From Ruminococcus sp. (lineage in GTDB: Bacteria > Bacillota > Clostridia > Oscillospirales > Acutalibacteraceae), in the NCBI GenBank assembly GCA_017404145.1, contig JAFRCW010000052.1, positions 1 to 64,000 on the forward strand: 64,000 nucleotides of DNA, in the 5' to 3' direction. Below the pieces are notes generated by a model. That model worked only from the letters and a program-made list of their open reading frames with translations, had not been told where the DNA came from and did no database searches. Below, piece by piece: positions 50,753-58,663 of the stretch. Position 1 is the stretch's first letter, and each line of letters starts with the position of its first letter. A program made the position numbers and the translations under genes.

Positions 50753-50932
50753 ATTCATAATTCATAATGCATAATGGTAGGCGGACGCTGTCCACACCTG
50801 ATTGTTGAGCTAAGAGCTTTTTATTATGAAGTATGAAAAATGAAATATGAAATGTGAAGGGCGGACGCTGTCCGCACCTGATTGATAAGGGGGCTCATTA
50901 TAATTATGAATTATGCATTATGAATTGAAATC
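50753..50932. repeat. Repeat mosaic after glgA
   Basis: AATTCATAATTCATAATGC words, two GGCGGACGCTGTCC...CACCTGATTG modules (about 50780-50803 and 50860-50884) with ATGAAAAATGAAATATG words between them, and TTATGAATTATGCATTATG. Confidence 0.88.
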
Positions 50933-51642
50933 ACGCATCCCGCGATCAGCTCATCGTTTTGATTCACGGCAAAAAGCGTATGGGTATCGCCCTCGCGCAG
51001 CTCGAATACCCTTAGCTCGTCGCCATAGTACGCCTGCGAAATATACTGCAGTTCAAAGTCCGTGACGGTGTTTTCGTCAAAAAACTCCGGCGAAAAAGCG
51101 TTGAGAAACAACTCCACATAGTGGAGGTTGTTCATATGGCGGTTGTTATCCAGATCGGTGTAGCGCACCGTGTAGGTATAGCAGTACTTGGCGTCATCTG
51201 TAAATTTCATCCTGCGGGAGAAGCGATCGACAGAGGTCAGGCGGTCCTCGACGAGATCGTCGGGCAGCTCGATGTACGGCGTCTTGACGAGCTTCGCCTC
51301 TTTAAGATTCACCAGACAGCTCTCGAGCCTGCCCTCGCAAAGCAGCCGGTCTCCCCTTTTGATCTCCATCTCCTGCCACACGCGCACGGGATCGCACTTG
51401 GAGACCCATGAGGTCACGGAAATGTTCTCAGAGAAATCCGCTTTCGCATATATTTTGAGCTTGTATTTGGAATACACCCACGCTACTCCGTATTTGTAGG
51501 GCAGGGTGTCGTTGCCCTTGCCGTATAAATGGAAATGCCCCGAGGCAATATCCTGAAAATAATCGACGTAACCTTTCACGCCGACCAGACCGTCCGCGTC
51601 GGACTCGCGAAAACGCGGTAAGAATGTTAATGTAAATGACAT
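50911..51642 (-). CDS. Acyl-ACP thioesterase
   Basis: A 243-residue double-hotdog enzyme releasing fatty acids from acyl carrier protein. N-half VKGYVDYFQDIASGHF and C-half VRYTDLDNNRHMNNLHYVELFLNAF, where the D-x-N-x-H-x-N segment holds the catalytic residues. No operon partner; repeats lie on both sides. The stop region overlaps the edge of a TTATGAATT word. Confidence 0.93.
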   Translation of the reverse strand: MSFTLTFLPRFRESDADGLVGVKGYVDYFQDIASGHFHLYGKGNDTLPYKYGVAWVYSKYKLKIYAKADFSENISVTSWVSKCDPVRVWQEMEIKRGDRLLCEGRLESCLVNLKEAKLVKTPYIELPDDLVEDRLTSVDRFSRRMKFTDDAKYCYTYTVRYTDLDNNRHMNNLHYVELFLNAFSPEFFDENTVTDFELQYISQAYYGDELRVFELREGDTHTLFAVNQNDELIAGCVISIHNA

Positions 51643-51654
51643 AGTATCACCTTT

Positions 51655-51765
51655 TTTAGTTCAGAGTTCAGAGTGCAGAGTGCAGAGTGCAAGTTTTTAT
51701 GAAATATGAAATATGAAAAATGAAATGTGAAGGGCGGGCTCTGCCCGCACCTGAATGTAATAACT
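51655..51765. repeat. Repeat mosaic upstream of the thioesterase
   Basis: TTCAGAGTTCAGAGTGCAGAGTGC (about 51660-51690), ATGAAATATGAAAAATGAAATG words, and a GGGCGGGCTCTGCCCGCACC module (about 51731-51755). Confidence 0.85.
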
Positions 51766-51776
51766 GTTGGAAAGGT

Positions 51777-52421
51777 TTATTGGATCAGCCCTTCAAAAAA
51801 TGCCTGCGCAGCGGGGAGGTCAGGAAAAAGATAAGAGAGTTTCTCTCTGATCTCTTCGTCCGGCATCAGGATATCCGGCACCATCACGGGGATCATACCG
51901 GCATTATACGCCGCGCGGATACCGTTGTAGGAGTCCTCGATCACATAGCAGTTCTCCGGAGCATATCCCAGTTCTTCCGCCGCTTTGAGAAATATCTCGG
52001 GGTGAGGCTTGGAGTGACTCACCGTATCGCCGCAGATCACCTTGTCAAAGTATGGTAAAAGCTGTGCTTCATCAAGCATCTTCATTACGCTGGGCGTGGA
52101 TGTGGAAGAAGCGAGCGCCAATGGGATATTTTTCTCTGAAAGAAATTTAAGAATTTCAACAGCTCCCTGTTTCAAAGGGATCGGATGCGACTGGACATAC
52201 GCCTTGACCTTGCGATAATACTCGTCGAAAGGAAAGCTCTCGCCGTATTTTTCCATAAAGATCTCGCGGGTTCTCCTGCCGTTTGCGCCGACACAGGAAA
52301 GCGAGGTCTCACGGATATCGGGATAGTCGCTCGCGTATTTTACATAGCCCTCGATATAGACGCTCTCGGAATCGAACAGTACCCCATCCATATCGAATAT
52401 CACGGCAAAACTCCGGCTCAT
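51777..52421 (-). CDS. HAD superfamily phosphatase (beta-phosphoglucomutase-like)
   Basis: A 214-residue HAD hydrolase. Motif I FDMDGVLFDSE (nucleophile Asp), motif II LALASSTS, motif III KPHPEIF lysine, motif IV VIEDSYNGI. The helical cap type is that of phosphoglucomutase and small-phosphate-ester hydrolases. Substrate unknown. ATG 52421 has AAGGGGAGA upstream. Confidence 0.9.
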   Translation of the reverse strand: MSRSFAVIFDMDGVLFDSESVYIEGYVKYASDYPDIRETSLSCVGANGRRTREIFMEKYGESFPFDEYYRKVKAYVQSHPIPLKQGAVEILKFLSEKNIPLALASSTSTPSVMKMLDEAQLLPYFDKVICGDTVSHSKPHPEIFLKAAEELGYAPENCYVIEDSYNGIRAAYNAGMIPVMVPDILMPDEEIREKLSYLFPDLPAAQAFFEGLIQ

Positions 52422-52495
52422 TGTCTCTCTCCCCTTTCTGTAAACCATTATATCGCGAAACAGCGTATGATTCAAGAAATAATTTACAAACCCTC

Positions 52496-52524
52496 TTGAC
52501 ATCCGAAACAATCGGGTGTATGAT
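52496..52524 (+). promoter_or_regulatory. Promoter of arsR
   Basis: TTGACA (52496-52501), 17-nt spacer, TATGAT (52519-52524). Confidence 0.85.
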
Positions 52525-52533
52525 GTGTTTAAA

Positions 52534-52553
52534 ATATGAACGGTTGTTCATAT
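52534..52553 (+). promoter_or_regulatory. Probable ArsR-family operator
   Basis: A perfect palindrome ATATGAAC-GGTT-GTTCATAT just after the -10 box, followed by a third half-site ATGTTCAT. TGAAC/GTTCA half-sites are typical of CadC/CzrA-type metal sensors. Confidence 0.8.
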
Positions 52554-52583
52554 GTTCATCTGTTTAAATAATCGGAGGTAGCT

Positions 52584-52916
52584 ATGTCACACGATAACCA
52601 TAAAGAACTTGTCACCTCGGTCAAGGCAAATATGCCCGATGCCGACACGCTGTTCGAGCTTGCCGACTTCTTCAAGGTGTTCGGCGACTCCACCCGCATC
52701 CGCATCATGTGCGCGCTGTTCGAGAGAGAGCTTTCGGTCTGCTGTATCGCCGACATCGTCGGGATGGAGCAAAGCACCGTCTCCCACCAGCTCCGCGTCC
52801 TGCGGCAGGAAAATCTCGTCAAGGTGCGAAGAGAGGGCAAGCAGAGCTACTATTCTCTCGAGGACGAACACATCAAGCTGATCTTCGAGATGGGTCTGGA
52901 GCATATATTGGAATGA
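52584..52916 (+). CDS. ArsR/SmtB family metal-responsive repressor
   Basis: A 110-residue winged-helix repressor. Recognition region ELSVCCIADIVGMEQSTVSHQLRVLRQENLV (about 49-79) with a CxC-like CC; KVRREGKQSYYSLEDEHIKLIFEMGLEHI at the end, with Asp and His positions as in the alpha5 metal site of CzrA. It should release DNA on binding zinc, cadmium or a similar ion. Controls itself and probably the ATPase downstream. Confidence 0.92.
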   Translation: MSHDNHKELVTSVKANMPDADTLFELADFFKVFGDSTRIRIMCALFERELSVCCIADIVGMEQSTVSHQLRVLRQENLVKVRREGKQSYYSLEDEHIKLIFEMGLEHILE

Positions 52917-52919
52917 CGG

Positions 52920-53115
52920 AGCCGTTCCAAATGATGAATGATAAATGATGAATGATAAATAGCGGTTACTCGCTTTCGGCTCGAACAATTTTTTTCGGGT
53001 GCGGGAGTCTCCCCTGTTAGGGGAGGTGGCGCAACGCGCCGGAAGGGTTGCCGTCTTCGCAGAAGATTCGCCCTTTACTTATCATTTATCATCTATCATT
53101 GATCATTATTCTGTA
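52920..53115. repeat. Repeat mosaic between arsR and the metal ATPase
   Basis: GATGAATGATAAATGATGAATG words, TTACTCGCTTTCGGCTCGAAC, TCTCCCCTGTTAGGGGAGG and a GGCGCAACGCGCCGGAAGGG segment shared with the MITE-like element, then TTATCATTTATCATCTATC words. Confidence 0.85.
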
Positions 53116-53128
53116 TGAAGGTGATACC

Positions 53129-55180
53129 ATGAAACATGAATTGATTTTAGAAGGTCTGGACTGCGCGCACTGCGCAGCAGTGATCGAGAAGAAAATCGCA
53201 GATCAAGAGGAATACAGCGACGTCTCCTTCTCGTTCATGACCAAGGAATTGTCGTTAAATTGCGAAAAAAGAAATATAAAAGAAGATATCCAGCGACTGG
53301 TTGACTCCGTTGAGGACGGTGTGACCGTACTGGACAAGGAAGAACACCATGAACACGGTCACGACCATGAGCATCATCATGAAGGCGGCAAGCTCAAGCT
53401 GATCCTGCTCTTTTCCGCGGCGGCGCTGTTTGTTGCGGCGTTCGTCCTTCACTTGTTCACGGAATATGATACCGCCGTGATGATCCTCGCGATCGCCGCT
53501 ACTGTACTGTCGGGATATGACGTAGTGATAGAAGGCGTCAAGTCCGTCATCAAGCTGAGAATCGACGAGACTACCTTGATGACCGTCGCGGTCGTTGCGG
53601 CGATGATCTTGGGCGACTTTGTCGAAGCGGCGGCGGTCACGGTGCTGTTCGGCTTCGGTGAGATTCTTGAGGACAAGGCGGTGGAGAAATCCCGCCGTGA
53701 TATCCGCAAACTCGCGGATATCCGTCCCGACAAAGCGGTTCTTGTCACGGACAGCGGTACCGAAGAAGTTCTTGCCGCCGACGTCAAAAAAGGCTCGCTG
53801 ATCGAAATCGCGCCGCATATGCGCGTGCCGATCGACGGCGTTATCGTTGAGGGTGAGACAACGCTCGACACATCCTCGCTCACAGGAGAATCCGCTCCCC
53901 TCTTCGCTCAGCCGGGGACAGAGCTTCTCTCGGGAATGCTCAATAACGACAGCGCGATCCGAATCAAAACCACCAAGGACTATTCCGACTCGGCGGCGTC
54001 CCGCATTGTCAAGCTGGTAGAGGACAGCGCGAAGAACAAAGGCGATCACGAGAAGCTGATTACCAAATTCGCCCGCTTCTATACCCCCGCGGTGATGATC
54101 CTCGCAGTGCTGATCGCGGTCATCCCCTCTCTTGTTACGGGAGAATGGGCGCTGTGGATCAAGCGAGCGCTGACCTGCTTAGTCGCCTCCTGCCCCTGTT
54201 CTATTGTGATCTCGGTGCCTCTCTCCTATTTTGCGGGCATCGGAGCGGCGTCCAAGAACGGCGTCCTGATCAAGGGCGGCAGGTTCGTTGAGGTAATGGC
54301 GAAAATCAGCTGTATCGCTTTTGACAAGACCGGTACTCTGACCGATAATCATATTTCTGTAAAAGAAATAAAATCAACAAGTAAATATTCTTTAGAAGAA
54401 TTATTACAGCTGGCGGCTTCTGTAGAGAAGAAGTCCTCCCACCCAATCGCCAAAGCGATTGTCGATTATGCAAACGATAATCATATTTCTATATTGGAAT
54501 TATCCGACTATACAGAACACTCCGGTCACGGCGTAGAAGCCCGATACGGCGACCGTCTGATCTCCTGCTGTAAGCCTTCCCAAGGCGCAGGTGTGGAGAT
54601 CAGAGAAAACGGCGCAATCATCGGCACAGTCCTGCTCTCGGAAAGCGTACGTAAAGAAACGCCGCAGGTGCTGCAGCAGCTCAGAGCGCTGTCGGTCAGG
54701 CGGCTGTGTATGCTGACGGGCGACAAACGCCAAAACGCCGAAGCGGTCGCGAATGCTCTCCACTTAGACGGCTGTTATGCCGAGCTTTTGCCCGAGGATA
54801 AGGTGAACAAGGTAGAAGAGCTGATCCGGCAGAACGGACAGTGCGCTTTTGTCGGCGACGGGATCAACGACGCGCCGGTGCTGTCGCGCGCCTCCTGCGG
54901 TATCGCAATGGGGCTGGGTAGTGAAGCGGCAATCGAATCCGCCGATATGGTGCTGTCCTCAGGGAATCTCAGCGCTCTGCCCAAGGCGGTGAGCCTCTGC
55001 CGCTCCACGATCGGCACCGTCAAAGCAAACATCACCTTCTCCCTTATGGTCAAGGCGGTCATCATCACGCTCGCGGCGCTCGGGATCGCTCCGATGTGGC
55101 TCGCGGTATTCGCCGACACCGGCGTGTGCGTGCTGTGCGTCTTAAACGCCGTCAGGCTGATCAGGAAGAAAAAATCATAA
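53129..55180 (+). CDS. Heavy-metal P-type ATPase (Zn/Cd/Pb type)
   Basis: A 683-residue P1B ATPase. N-terminal metal-binding domain with LDCAHCA (10-16), a His-rich stretch EHHEHGHDHEHHHEGG, eight membrane helices, the transport motif SCPCS, phosphorylation motif DKTGT, and GDGINDAPVL. The CPC motif with His-rich lead fits zinc or cadmium export. ATG 53129 has AAGGTG upstream. Follows an ArsR regulator, as in cad operons. Confidence 0.95.
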   Translation: MKHELILEGLDCAHCAAVIEKKIADQEEYSDVSFSFMTKELSLNCEKRNIKEDIQRLVDSVEDGVTVLDKEEHHEHGHDHEHHHEGGKLKLILLFSAAALFVAAFVLHLFTEYDTAVMILAIAATVLSGYDVVIEGVKSVIKLRIDETTLMTVAVVAAMILGDFVEAAAVTVLFGFGEILEDKAVEKSRRDIRKLADIRPDKAVLVTDSGTEEVLAADVKKGSLIEIAPHMRVPIDGVIVEGETTLDTSSLTGESAPLFAQPGTELLSGMLNNDSAIRIKTTKDYSDSAASRIVKLVEDSAKNKGDHEKLITKFARFYTPAVMILAVLIAVIPSLVTGEWALWIKRALTCLVASCPCSIVISVPLSYFAGIGAASKNGVLIKGGRFVEVMAKISCIAFDKTGTLTDNHISVKEIKSTSKYSLEELLQLAASVEKKSSHPIAKAIVDYANDNHISILELSDYTEHSGHGVEARYGDRLISCCKPSQGAGVEIRENGAIIGTVLLSESVRKETPQVLQQLRALSVRRLCMLTGDKRQNAEAVANALHLDGCYAELLPEDKVNKVEELIRQNGQCAFVGDGINDAPVLSRASCGIAMGLGSEAAIESADMVLSSGNLSALPKAVSLCRSTIGTVKANITFSLMVKAVIITLAALGIAPMWLAVFADTGVCVLCVLNAVRLIRKKKS

Positions 55181-55186
55181 ATATTG

Positions 55187-55406
55187 TAGGGGAGGGTCTT
55201 GACCCTCCCCTAACGTTTGACTCATATAATAGATTTCTCAGGCACATAAACCCCAATCGTAGGGCAAGGCGCCCTCGACTTGCCGAAACTTTGATATTAT
55301 TACAACGTGAATAACAGGGATACTCGCTTCGCTCGAACAAAAATTCATCATTCCCTTTTATCCCCTTTCAAAAGGGGAACGGCAAGTCGAGGGCGCCTTG
55401 CCCTAC
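55187..55406. repeat. Repeat mosaic with an inverted 27-bp module pair
   Basis: GTAGGGGAGGGTCTTGACCC hairpin (about 55187-55213), the 27-bp module (55259-55285), ACTCGCTTCGCTCGAACAAA, TCCCCTTTCAAAAGGGGA, and the exact inverse of the 27-bp module (55380-55406). The arms are 94 nt apart, as in the pair near 13350. Confidence 0.92.
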
Positions 55407-55436
55407 ATTAGTCTACCGCCAAAGCCTTTTGCGTAG

Positions 55437-55465
55437 TTGACAGAAGCAATAAAAAGAGCTACAAT
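55437..55465 (+). promoter_or_regulatory. Promoter of the O-antigen-ligase-like gene
   Basis: TTGACA (55437-55442), 17-nt spacer, TACAAT (55460-55465). Confidence 0.85.
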
Positions 55466-55531
55466 ATCTTGTGGCAATATGGTGGAAGATCCCCGCCAAA
55501 TCACAAGCGATATGAATCATCGAGGTAACTT

Positions 55532-57094
55532 ATGGCACCGCAGCATCAAAACAAACCGAAATATAATGTACGGAACTCGCTGACGAGCTACTATCTGCTT
55601 ATCATGTTCACGTTCTTCCCGTGGTTTCTGACGGAGAGCTACTCACACGCGAGAACGGACAAGTACTGGCTCTTTATGGGACTGACGGGCGTACTGTTCC
55701 TCTCCACCGCGGCGACCTCTTTGATATACAGCTCGGAGAATCGGAGGATGGGAATCAAAGAGAAGGTTATGCTGCCGCTCTCGGCGACGGATATCTGTAT
55801 GCTGTGCTTTTTCGGCTTTGCCGCGATCTCTACCGTGCTCTCGCCCTATCCGCCGGACGCGCTGACCGGCAACGCGGGCAGAAACAACGGACTGATCCTG
55901 CTGGGACTGTACCTGATCGCCTATTTCATCGTATCGCGGTTCTATGTGTTCAAGGAATACGTGATCGCGTCGTATCTGGTGTTCTCCTCGGGCGTCGCGC
56001 TGCTGACGATCCTCAACTTCTACTATATCGATCCGTTCGGCATCTTAGAGGGTTACTCTGCGGATGTGATCGAGGACTTCGGCACCACGATCGGCAACAA
56101 GAACACGATCGCGTCGTTTATGTGTTTGTTTTTGCCGGTGGCGGTGATGATGTTCGTCCTCGCCGAAAAAAAATATATGAAGATCCTTTCGGGTATTTCG
56201 ATCGGTATCGCCTACGGCGGACTGATCTGCGCAAACTCCAACTCAGGCTACTTAGGCTTTGCCGTTATCTTGATGGTGATGCTCATCTTCTGCGCGAGAG
56301 ATTTCGATAAGTTCAGAAACTATATGCTCGCGCTGGCGATCCTCTTCGGCTCCGGCAAGCTCCTCAGACTGTTCTCTTATATTTTGAGTGATCACGCGAA
56401 GAACTTTGAAGCGATCCCGCGATTCTTACTGTTCTCTCCGTATCTGTACGCGCCGATCGGCTTCTTCCTGCTGATTTATGTTCTGATGACGGTATTCAAA
56501 AGACCGCTCGCGAAAGGCTATAACGGCAAGGTGATGAAAGGAATCTTCATCGCGCTGCTCTGTCTCTCGGTCACCGGACTGTTCGGCGCGTTCCTCTACT
56601 ATACCAACGTGGATACCACAACCGATCTCGGCAGTATGGAAAAGCTTTTACGCTTCAACGACTATTGGGGTACCCATCGCGGCTTTATGTGGATCAACGG
56701 AATGCAGGAATTCTCAGGATTTGACATTCTCCACAAGCTGTTCGGCTCGGGTCCCGACACCTTCTATCATGTCTTTGAGCCGCACTTTGCAGAGCTGTTG
56801 GAGCGCTTCGGTGATTCGTCCACCGACTGTATCCACAACGAATATCTCAACTATCTGATCACACAGGGAATCTTAGGCGTCGCAGCGTATCTCGGGATGC
56901 TTCTCTGCGGCACGATCCGCGCTGTCAGAAAATCTTATGAGAACCCGATCACGCTGGTGTTTATCAGCGCGGTGCTGGGCTACGCGATCCAAGCGGTCGT
57001 CAACCTCTATCAGCCGATCACCACCCCGACCCTCTTCCTCTTCCTCGCGATGGCGGAAGGAGTATCAAGAACAAAGGTGAAAGGTGAAGGGTGA
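55532..57094 (+). CDS. O-antigen ligase-like membrane protein (Wzy_C/WaaL family)
   Basis: A 520-residue protein with about 12 hydrophobic helices. The large outer loop near 380-440 (FNDYWGTHRGFMWINGMQEF...FGSGPDTF...DCIHNEYLNYLITQGILG) holds the G-x-R and H-N-E pattern of O-antigen ligases and polymerases. In a Gram-positive it likely ligates or polymerises a surface or secreted polysaccharide. GAGGTAA upstream of ATG 55532. It has no glycan gene neighbours here. Confidence 0.88.
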   Translation: MAPQHQNKPKYNVRNSLTSYYLLIMFTFFPWFLTESYSHARTDKYWLFMGLTGVLFLSTAATSLIYSSENRRMGIKEKVMLPLSATDICMLCFFGFAAISTVLSPYPPDALTGNAGRNNGLILLGLYLIAYFIVSRFYVFKEYVIASYLVFSSGVALLTILNFYYIDPFGILEGYSADVIEDFGTTIGNKNTIASFMCLFLPVAVMMFVLAEKKYMKILSGISIGIAYGGLICANSNSGYLGFAVILMVMLIFCARDFDKFRNYMLALAILFGSGKLLRLFSYILSDHAKNFEAIPRFLLFSPYLYAPIGFFLLIYVLMTVFKRPLAKGYNGKVMKGIFIALLCLSVTGLFGAFLYYTNVDTTTDLGSMEKLLRFNDYWGTHRGFMWINGMQEFSGFDILHKLFGSGPDTFYHVFEPHFAELLERFGDSSTDCIHNEYLNYLITQGILGVAAYLGMLLCGTIRAVRKSYENPITLVFISAVLGYAIQAVVNLYQPITTPTLFLFLAMAEGVSRTKVKGEG

Positions 57095-57365
57095 AAGGTG
57101 AAAAGTTATGGTAACTCGCTTCACTCGAACAATTATATAAGAAAAGCTGGAGCTTCATTGGAAACTCCAGCTTTATTATTTGTTTCAAAAAAACAGGTGA
57201 GGACAGAGTCCTCCCGCAACCATTCACCTTTCATCATTCACCAAATCAATCGGGTGAGGGCGGAGCCCTCCCGCAACCATTCACCTTTCACCTTTCATCA
57301 TTCACCAAATCAATCGGGTGAGGGCGGAGCCCTCCCGCAGTTCTTATTTCTTATTTCTTATTTCT
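57095..57365. repeat. Repeat mosaic with a tandem duplication of about 64 bp
   Basis: AAAGGTGAAGGGTGAAAGGTG words, GTAACTCGCTTCACTCGAAC, a hairpin AAAGCTGGAG/CTCCAGCTTT (57143-57174), then two consecutive near-identical units of about 64 bp beginning at about 57233 and 57297, each with CAAATCAATCGGGTGAGGGC and GGAGCCCTCCCGCA. Ends in TTCTTATTTCTTATTTC words that run into the DUF896 stop. Confidence 0.9.
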
Positions 57366-57557
57366 TAGTTCTTTTAAAGTTTTCACGGTTCCGTCGGGGT
57401 ACTCGACCTCTACGTTATCGAGCTGGGTCTTGAACTTCGCGCGAAAGCCCTTGAGGTATTCCTTCCGAAGCTCCTGCTGACGCTGCTGCTCCTCTTCGGT
57501 AAGTCCCTGTTCTTTCTTTTTCTTTGCCAGATAATTGATCTCTTCCAAAAGTTCCAT
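57351..57557 (-). CDS. DUF896 (YnzC-like) small protein
   Basis: A 68-residue helical protein. LLEEINYLAKKKKEQGLTEEEQQRQQELRKEYLKGFR is the family helical hairpin. The last residues (KTQLDNVEVEYPDGTVKTLKELRNKK) are basic. Function unknown; some relatives are under SOS control. ATG 57557 follows AGGAG, 11 nt after the ruvX stop. The final codons are built from TTAGTTCTT-type repeat words. Confidence 0.88.
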   Translation of the reverse strand: MELLEEINYLAKKKKEQGLTEEEQQRQQELRKEYLKGFRAKFKTQLDNVEVEYPDGTVKTLKELRNKK

Positions 57558-57567
57558 ATATTTTCTC

Positions 57568-57978
57568 CTATCGCTGACTGTCAAGATAATCCTGCAGAAT
57601 GATGGACGCCGCTACGGCGTCTACTTTTTTCTTTCTCTTTTTTCCGTATACCTCAGAGGAGGACAGATAGGCGTGGGCGGTGATAGTGGTGCCGCGCTCG
57701 TCCTGCATATGCGTCGGTATAGAAGACTTCTCAGTGATCTGTGACGCGATTTGTCTCGCCCGCTGGGCGCTCTCTCCCTCGGAGCCGTCCATATTCTTCG
57801 GCAGACCGACAACGATGATCTGCGCCTTCTGCTCCTTCGCGATCTGAGAGATTTTCTCCACCAGACGCTCGTCGTCTCTTTCCTCAATCACGCACAGCGA
57901 CGACGCGAGCATCCCCATACTGTCAGATACCGCGATCCCTGTCCGCACATGTCCGAGATCGACCGACATCGCTTTCAT
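57568..57978 (-). CDS. ruvX: Putative Holliday junction resolvase RuvX (YqgF)
   Basis: A 136-residue RNase H-fold protein. MSVDLGHVRTGIAVSD holds the first catalytic Asp; VVGLPKNMDGSEGESAQRAR and KKKVDAVAASIILQDYL complete the family pattern. In E. coli the homolog matures 16S rRNA; resolvase activity is also reported. ATG 57978 has GGAGG upstream. Confidence 0.92.
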   Translation of the reverse strand: MKAMSVDLGHVRTGIAVSDSMGMLASSLCVIEERDDERLVEKISQIAKEQKAQIIVVGLPKNMDGSEGESAQRARQIASQITEKSSIPTHMQDERGTTITAHAYLSSSEVYGKKRKKKVDAVAASIILQDYLDSQR

Positions 57979-58010
57979 AGGACGTCCTCCTTTCCTTATG
58001 ATCACAGAGT

Positions 58011-58039
58011 ATTGTATCACAAATGCACAAATTGTACAA
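58011..58039 (-). promoter_or_regulatory. Promoter of ruvX-DUF896
   Basis: Minus strand TTGTAC (58034-58039), 17-nt spacer, TACAAT (58011-58016). Confidence 0.75.
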
Positions 58040-58051
58040 GTGGTTTTTGGC

Positions 58052-58080
58052 TTGCGATTTTTGATTATTTATGGTATAAT
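58052..58080 (+). promoter_or_regulatory. Promoter of the GtrA gene
   Basis: TTGCGA (58052-58057), 17-nt spacer, TATAAT (58075-58080). It is back to back with the ruvX promoter. Confidence 0.75.
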
Positions 58081-58114
58081 GAATTATTAAAATATTCTCT
58101 CCGGTTGCTGTTGT

Positions 58115-58157
58115 AATCGGTTGAGATTGCCGCGGGCTTTGCCCTCGCAATGACGAA
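58115..58157. repeat. ATTGCC...GCAATGACG hairpin in the GtrA leader
   Basis: GGTTGAGATTGCCGCGGGC...GCCCTCGCAATGACG, a copy very close to the one at 5238-5270. Confidence 0.85.
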
Positions 58158-58237
58158 ATATCAGGAAAGGCGGTGGTGATATCCGGACTCTCAAAGAAGT
58201 ATGGGATGATACAAAACACGATCTTATCAGTATCGAA

Positions 58238-58627
58238 ATGCTCAAATATACTGCGTTCGGTATGCTGACGGCGATCGTCGATATCGGCACCTCAACCCTG
58301 TGCTACAACTATCTGCCGATCAAGCACGCGCTGCTCACCACCGTATCGAATGTCACCGGCTATGTTCTCGCGACGATCTTCGCGTTCTTCACCAACAAGC
58401 TCTTTGTCTTTCATTCCCGCAACAAAGGAAAGAAAGGCTTCCTCAAAGAATTCTTCTCGTTCTTCGGCGCGAGGATCCTCTCTCTGGTGATCTCGATGAT
58501 CATGATGCTGCTGTTCGTCGACGTCTGGCACTGGAACTTCCTTGTCTCCAAGATCGTATCCAACGTCTTTGTCGTCATCTCGAACTACATTGCCGCTAAG
58601 ATCTTTATCTTCAAAAAAAAGCCGTAA
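58238..58627 (+). CDS. GtrA family membrane protein
   Basis: A 129-residue, four-helix protein. YTAFGMLTAIVDIGTSTLCYN and TGYVLATIFAFFTNKLFVF are the family blocks. GtrA proteins help move polyprenyl-linked sugars across the membrane for polymer glycosylation. ATG 58238 has no good ribosome site, while in-frame codons upstream from 58181 (reading RTLKEVWDDTKHDLISIE) look coding and sit behind GGAAAGGCGG; the true start may lie there at a non-standard codon. Confidence 0.85.
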   Translation: MLKYTAFGMLTAIVDIGTSTLCYNYLPIKHALLTTVSNVTGYVLATIFAFFTNKLFVFHSRNKGKKGFLKEFFSFFGARILSLVISMIMMLLFVDVWHWNFLVSKIVSNVFVVISNYIAAKIFIFKKKP

Positions 58628-58632
58628 AATGA

Positions 58633-58663
58633 GGCTCTCTTCCGCAGAAGGGAGCCTGTTTTT
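58633..58663. terminator. Shared terminator of GtrA and the lipoprotein gene
   Basis: AGGCTCTCTTC pairs with GAAGGGAGCCT (one mismatch), followed by GTTTTT, between convergent genes. Confidence 0.85.

Noticed and set aside
57220..57345. Possible CRISPR array
   Set aside because: Only two units, with no spacer diversity, and the units are known intergenic modules; no cas gene is nearby.
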